Positions 58,696 through 64,000 of a stretch of DNA of 64,000 nt are shown here, one piece after another. Position numbers and translations under genes: made by a program. The notes under the pieces were generated by a model. The model ran no database searches and was not told the DNA's origin. It was given only the letters and a program-made list of their open reading frames with translations. Source of the stretch: Excoecaria cochinchinensis (lineage: Eukaryota; Streptophyta; Magnoliopsida; Malpighiales; Euphorbiaceae); contig CANTUQ010000003.1 in the NCBI GenBank assembly GCA_947683425.1, forward strand, positions 5,022,001 to 5,086,000. Direction: 5' to 3'. Numbering within the stretch: position 1 is the stretch's first letter; every line of letters begins with the position of its first letter.

Positions 58696-59799
58696 CCTTC
58701 TCTCTACTAGAAGGAAGAACTGGTTCCTAGAATTTTTCAGAAAACATGAAAACAGAAAACGTGGAAAATAGAGTACATCAAGAATTCAAAACTTCATCTT
58801 GCCCAAAACTATATTTCATGCAATAAATATGCAAACACGTACCTTCAAGTCTCCATAATACATTTATAGGAATCCTAATACAAGTCACGTAATTTTTCTA
58901 TTCAAACAGAGGGCAATACCAGAACGTTAACAACCCAGGATTTTACATTCACACTCATGTATATACATCATCATTTTAACGTTCAAAATATCAGAACTTC
59001 ACCACTGCAAATCATACATATAAATTTATTTTATTCATGCAATTCGATATACAAACACATATGAATAACATTCACATCAGAACATCAAACAGGATCCAAA
59101 ATGAAATTGGACAGACACTCCCAAACTTGATAATGAAGTTCAAAACGTCCACTGTAACCTTCAATCCACAACCTTTCCTTTTCCTTTATCCTTCCTCTTC
59201 TCTTCAGCAGATTTCATGAACCATCAAATAAAACACAATATCAATCCAATGAAATAGTAACGAATATCCCAAAAGAAGGAGAAGATGGAGAACCACACAA
59301 AAACTTACAGCCACTTACCTCCTGAAACTTCTTCTAAACTCAAACCCTAGCTCCACAATGGATGAACACACATGCAAATGGGGAAAGAACAGAAAATGGA
59401 GAGGGAAGGAATGGCTAACATGAGAGAGAGCAAGAGAGAAAGAGACTGAAATCTGATGGCTTCTTTAGGAAGCTAAAGAAAAATTCTAAAGCCCTCTTTT
59501 CTCTCTCCCACATGCACACACTCACCTTTCCACTTGTCATGTTCTGATTGGACCCCTAAATCCACTAATAACTCTTTTTCCAATAGCTCCTTACAATTAC
59601 TAATAAATCCTTGTCAAAATACTTTTTACTTACTCACTAAAAATCTGTAATTTAATACTTTTAATTCCTTGCAATTAAATCCTCTTTCACTTGTAAAATT
59701 ACCCAATTCCCTTTAATTACACTTATGAAAATTACCAACATATCCATATTGTCTAATTAAAATTGCTAATTCCAACTAGGCCACTTTTGGGGTGTGACA

Positions 59800-59813
59800 A
59801 TTCTCTCCCCCTT
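59800..59813 (-). other. Element G polypurine tract
   Basis: On the minus strand, AAGGGGGAGAGAAT abuts the 3' LTR, preceded by TTTCGAGGACGAAATTTC, the conserved sequence that encodes the pol C-terminus in complete elements. Confidence 0.85.
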
Positions 59814-59895
59814 AAGAAATTTCGTCCTCGAAATTTCCCCACTTATTATACATCTAAAAAAATATCAAAACCAGAACAAAACAAAACTTAACATA

Positions 59896-61107
59896 TCAAC
59901 ACTTACCAGAAGGACCTGCGGCATCAGTCGCATCTTCTTCAATCAAAGCATATACCCTAGGCCGATCATATTTTTCCGTAGCACCAGGTCGTTGTACCGT
60001 CTCTGATGGTGTTCGCGGAGCTCTACTTCTATCACAGTTGCTTCGAGTCACATTGGATCTACCACTTTCTTTTTGATTCTGGTCCTCTTGTCGATTAGGG
60101 CAACTTGCAAACCGATGCTCTATACTCCCGCACTTAAAGCATGCACCGGTAATCTTGCGACATGTACCCCAATGGTACCTATGACAATGCTCACACTCTG
60201 GTGCTCAATTTCCCTTATTACCATGTGGGGCTACACTCCCTACTTGTGAAGGCACTTGAACAGTCCCTCTATTTCCTTGTCCAACTGGAGCACCTTTGGG
60301 TCTCTTGTTAGTAGCAACTCCATCATCCGATGCTCTTTTCTTATGTGCCATCTTTTGCTTTACCATCTTAGATTTTTCTAACTTCATTGCCGCTGCCACA
60401 AGCTGATAAAACCCCACTGGTTGCAAGACGGTCATTGCAGATAAAGGACCTCTGAACACCTCACGCAATCCCTCTTGAAAGTGTCTACATCTGAACTCAT
60501 CCGTCAACAACTGCTCGGGCACATACTTACTCAACCGGTTGAATTCCTTATCATACTCACTCGCGGTCATACCCCGCTGCTTCAAACTGATGAACTCTCT
60601 CCACTTGGCTTCTTGGTATGCCTTCGTCACATACTTTTGCTCAAATTCTCGCTTGAAGAATTCCCATGTCAACTCGGCTGGTCGTTGAGGATTTTGCATC
60701 ACAAGTTCCCACCAATCATACGCTGATCCTTGAAGCAACGACACTGTACAAAGCACCCTCTGGTCTGCAGGACATCTAATCTCTTGCAAAATCCGACCTA
60801 CCCTCTTAAGCCAAAACTCAGCCACATCTGATTTATCCAAAGCAGTCCCATGAAAATCCTCTGCTCCTCTTTTTCTTAACAACTCAGTTGGAGCCTTTGG
60901 AGCAGTCAACCTATCTACTACTTATAGTAAACCTTGCACTAATGCTGGATCCAGACCACCACCCATATTCGGACATACCGCTGGTGCACGTTCCTATGCA
61001 GGTCTATCCTGTCTGACCGGATCACCTCCTCTGACCGGATTATCTCTACTACCCACATTGACACTGTCCATTGTGTCGCCCATATACTCACTTGGATCCG
61101 ACTCCAT
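59896..61107 (-). pseudogene. Element G Gag (capsid and zinc knuckles), three internal stops, no pol
   Basis: One frame from ATG at 61107 (MESDPSEYMG) to TGA at 59896-59898, about 400 codons. Internal stops are a TAG after the RQDRPA segment, a TAA before VVDRLTAP, and a TGA at 60205-60207. Capsid of the retrotransposon gag family is intact in the 234-codon open part (60205-60909): FHGTALDKSD, YDWWELVMQNP, FFKREFEQKYV, RLSKYVPEQLL. Then a Lys-rich linker, and after the last internal stop CEHCHRYHWGTC and CFKCGSIEHRFASC zinc knuckles. The frame ends just where protease would begin, and the polypurine tract follows within 100 bases. It has the full-length Gag arrangement that C and D have lost the middle of. 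Confidence 0.87.
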
Positions 61108-61237
61108 ATAAACACTACACAACACAAGACATCTGCATTAGGCCACGACACAAAGCTTACTCGCATGCATAGACTCGACTCTTCACTCAAACAATCACAG
61201 CATAACCCAAAACCACCAACTTGGGCTCTGATAGCAG

Positions 61238-61249
61238 GCTCTGATACCA
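61238..61249 (-). other. Element G primer-binding site, initiator tRNA-Met
   Basis: On the minus strand, TGGTATCAGAGC follows the LTR end. Two bases further, TGCTATCAGAGCCC repeats it imperfectly (near 61223-61236). The LTR terminus here reads GTGTGATA instead of GTGTGACA, so the end has mutated. Confidence 0.88.
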
Positions 61250-61252
61250 AGC

Positions 61253-62957
61253 TATCACACCCCGATACCCCCGTTAGAAGGATACCGGAGCGCCACGCGG
61301 TCAAACACATATACAAATCCCAATACACATTAATAAATAAAACCAAAATGAGATATAAAGAAACATTTAATCATAATATAGCAAGTCCTTTAACATACAT
61401 CATATCAATATCGTTTTACCAAACAGGCTTGTAAGCAAATACATATACCAAAATAATTATTCCATTACAAAAGATTCATTTTGCTATGAACAAGCCAAGT
61501 ACAAAATAACAGCGGAAGACACAAAAATAAACTTCATCCAAAAAGACTTCTAGTGGCCGACCTGCAGATGTCTGATTCCAAACCGAACTCGCCACCTGCA
61601 CGGGAAAAGAACCCGTGCTAAGCGATAACGCTTAGTGGGGAGGAACAAAACAAACGGAAATACGCATATACAATATTTACAACAATAATTTAAACTCATC
61701 GTAACCATAAACGTGCAATTAAATTTTGATTCACTAATCAAAGGCATCACAATTACATACAAGCATATTTTCCTAATTCTACAAGACATGCATCAACATA
61801 CTTTACAAGCAATTAACTATTCAATTCATACTTTCACCATTCTAAGTACACAGATACCAGGTGAATATCATAAAGTTATTTATGAATTCTTACTCACCTT
61901 AAACATTTAATCCTCAATATACATCTCAATATATGCAACACATAATAACATATAGCCTGATTAGTCTGAAATACACTTTAGAAGTGGATGAGGTCCATTG
62001 GATACTGATAGAACACAGTATCCCAAGCATATGGAGACATGAGTCTCAAACATGTGATTTTCATATGGAGACCGAAGTCTCTCGTTATTTCCATATAGAC
62101 CCAAACGGGGTCGAAACAAGGATCCAAACAGGACCCGCATATAACGTTTTATCATATAGCAGCTGTACACACACCATGACCTAAGTAAGCGCTTACTTAT
62201 CCACTACTATGACTATTCAGGCTTAAAACACACGTATCATTATCATATCATGAGAATTGAATTAAATACGAACCTATAACTCATGTATACATACATATCG
62301 ATCAAATTCGAAAATATAAATATCAAATACAGGAGGTAATAAAAATATATAACTCACATTGAAATAATCCATGTTCATGTAAATTATAAGCATTTAAATC
62401 ATGTACATCATTATTAATCATGCATACATATCTTATAATTAAATAATTATTAAATTGTAATACAGATTTAAACCCAAACATGTGTCATGTAGTGAAAAAC
62501 CCCAAATAACAGAAGTTTAAAACTTTATTTTTAAAACAGGGCAGAAGGGGTAGAGAGGCCAGTCACGAGTCACACAGGCAATTGTGAATCATGACGCTAG
62601 CTTCTCGCAAGCGTCACACAAAAGGGCGGTCAAGAGTCATGACACTACATCACGACTCGTGACGCCAACACTAAGGGAGGTCACGAGAAAAGATCTCGTG
62701 ACGCGAGCTTCACGCAGCAGAAGGGACGGTCACGAGTCGTGACCTTCCATCACTACTCGTGACTTCCCAAGGAAGAGGGTCACGGGTCGTGACTCTCTCT
62801 CGTGACTCGTGATCCTCCTTCTCTCCGCTAGAAGGAAGAACTGGTTCCTAGAATTTTTTAGAAAACGTGAAAACAGAAAACGTGGAAAACAGAGTACATC
62901 AAGAATTCAAAACTTCATCTTGCCCAAAACCATTTTTCATGCAATAAATATGCAAAC
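61253..62957 (-). repeat. Element G 5' LTR, truncated
   Basis: Matches 57132-58830 of the 3' LTR with scattered substitutions, including its own palindrome, twin stem-loop (61598-61635) and TCACGAG array (62559-62816). It breaks off at ATATGCAAACA near 62957, so about 970 bases at the outer end are missing. Confidence 0.9.
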
Positions 62958-62983
62958 AATAATAAATAAATCAAATAATGATG

Positions 62984-63050
<67 letters not shown>

Positions 63051-63053
63051 CAA

Positions 63054-63098
<45 letters not shown>

Positions 63099-63285
63099 CA
63101 TAAAATAAATAATATTAATATAACTCAGTAATGCTAATAATAGATAAATAAAATAATACTAATATTATTAATAATAGTAATTATAATAAAATTGAAAATT
63201 AAATAATAATAAATATAGTAATAATAATAATAATAATATTAATAATAATAATAATATTATTATTATTAATATTAATAAAATAATC
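62958..63285. repeat. (AAT)n microsatellite
   Basis: Long AAT runs with ATGATG, AACAAA and ATAGTA interruptions, and a final part with inverted TATTATTATT. It lies at the break in the G LTR and may mark a slippage or repair junction. The Asn/Ile ORF across it is an artefact. Confidence 0.95.
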
Positions 63286-64000
63286 TAAAAATGGCCCTTA
63301 TCAGTTTTCCTCGCCGGTGCGGCCGTTAGTGACACCGCCGGGTAGATCGCGTCACCGGGAACTCGCTGCCATTGGTCATGCGATGGAACGTCGCCTGAGC
63401 TGGCCTGAAACGTCGTCGGAAGCTGCTGCGTTCATCCTCGTCGATCTCCTTGCCGGCGGAGAGTGGCGGAGGCCGGTGGGTGGCGACCTGATCGTCCGGG
63501 TCCCCTCTTCACGTCGGCGGGGCGCGTGCGGAGGTCCGCTGCCGTGCCTAACCGGCGACGGCCCCGCCTCTTTCCCCTCTCTTTTTCTTTTTCTTTTCTT
63601 CTCCTCCGGCGTCGCTTCCTGCATTTCCCATTGGCCCCTTCTTCTTTGCTTTTCCTTTCCTTTGATCACCCTCACTCTCAGGTCTTGCTCTCTCTTTTTA
63701 TTTCTTTTCCTTTCTCTTTTTATTCTTTCTTTTCTTTCTCTTAGGTTTCTATGGCTTTTTTCTTTGTTCTTGCTCCCTCTTTCCTTCTTCTTGCTCCAGC
63801 TGAAACCCCTGTTCTTGCTCACTCTTTTTCTTTCTCTTTCTTTCCTTTGCTCTTGTTTTCCCTTGTCTGCCGAGAGCCCCCTCCCTATTGTTCTTCATCT
63901 CTTTCTTTTTATTTCACCAACTAGGTTAGTTTAGGTCACCTAACCCCCAATAATTCCCTCCACTTTTTTTACTTTTTAATTTTAGTTAACTTACTTAAAT
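63286..64000. other. Unassigned GC-rich then CT-rich segment
   Basis: 63300-63580 is rich in CGCCGG and GGCGG words; 63580-63920 is a pyrimidine-rich stretch of CTTTT/TTCTC; the last 60 bases are AT-rich. The order resembles F read backwards (GC block, purine run, AT start), so it may be part of another chromovirus LTR on the minus strand. A 205-codon ORF at 63317-63934 has a Leu/Phe/Ser-rich tail from the CT tract and no known domain. The sequence alone does not settle it. Confidence 0.35.

Larger units (their letters stand above)
57132..59799 (-). repeat. Element G 3' LTR (2,668 bp)
   Basis: Nine-base inverted ends, TGTCACACC and GGTGTGACA. Holds the twin stem-loop (57478-57514), the 18 bp perfect palindrome (58060-58077) and the TCACGAG array (58437-58695). 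Matches 61253-62957 closely over the shared part. Confidence 0.92.
57132..62957 (-). mobile_element. Element G: gag-only chromovirus relative, minus strand, 5' LTR truncated
   Basis: In element orientation (right to left): a partial 5' LTR (62957-61253), a tRNA-Met primer site, a Gag with capsid and zinc knuckles, then directly a polypurine tract and the 3' LTR (59799-57132). No pol lies between Gag and the tract. The LTR starts TGTCACACCCC and ends GGTGTGACA, close to the C/D type. The 5' LTR is replaced by an AAT microsatellite beyond 62957, so no target duplication can be tested. Confidence 0.87.

Noticed and set aside
63317..63934. 205-codon ORF with Leu/Phe/Ser-rich tail
   Set aside because: The tail is a pyrimidine tract read as protein and the front is a GC-rich block that is open in several frames. 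No motif supports a gene.

Overview
The window looks like a gene-empty, heterochromatin-type stretch of a flowering-plant nuclear genome, probably a eudicot. It is AT-rich, full of microsatellites, and built almost wholly from nested Ty3/gypsy LTR retrotransposons plus one long block that looks mitochondrial in origin. I found no intact host gene, no rRNA or tRNA gene and no CRISPR array. Every gene-like ORF I could assign belongs to a retroelement; most of the remaining ORFs are chance ORFs inside LTRs or in the organelle-like block.

Layout, using my own labels. Element A (about 166-6259 and 11131-11530, + strand) is an old, decayed chromovirus with gag-pol. Element C (6260-11130) is a non-autonomous gag-only element inserted in A's pol; its 3' end and most of A's 3' end are lost in a fusion near 11130. 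Element E (11531-42349, discontinuous) is a Tat/Ogre-like element whose 5' LTR hosts A. Its body holds a decayed gag, no pol, and tandem arrays just before its 3' LTR. Inside E sit two further insertions. F (16671-30868) is a 4.6 kb solo LTR with perfect 5 bp target-site duplications, and F itself contains B (20154-29758), a nearly full-length young chromovirus with almost identical 2.45 kb LTRs and its own duplications. D (31240-38203) is a relative of C with both LTRs.

From 42350 to 57131 the texture changes: higher GC, purine/pyrimidine runs, short dispersed repeats, no LTR signals and a fossil Ty1/copia fragment. This is typical of plant mitochondrial intergenic DNA, so I read it as a nuclear insertion of mitochondrial DNA (NUMT). 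G (57132-62957, minus strand) is another gag-only chromovirus relative, cut on its right side by an AAT microsatellite. The last 700 bases are an unassigned GC-rich and then CT-rich segment, possibly another LTR.

Order of events from nesting: the mitochondrial block appears older than E and G, because both of its edges fall exactly on LTR ends. E then received A (later hit by C), F (later hit by B) and D.

The most interesting signal is not a gene. The chromovirus LTRs (A, B, C, D, F, G), although diverged, share small inverted repeats at equivalent places: a CTAAGCG/CGCTTAG stem followed by a second stem, an upstream palindrome, and in A, B, C and G arrays of TCACG...CGTGA hairpins. In several cases both arms have changed together, so the ability to pair is kept while the sequence is not. 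The non-autonomous elements (C and D without capsid or pol, G without pol, E without pol) suggest a community of elements mobilised in trans.
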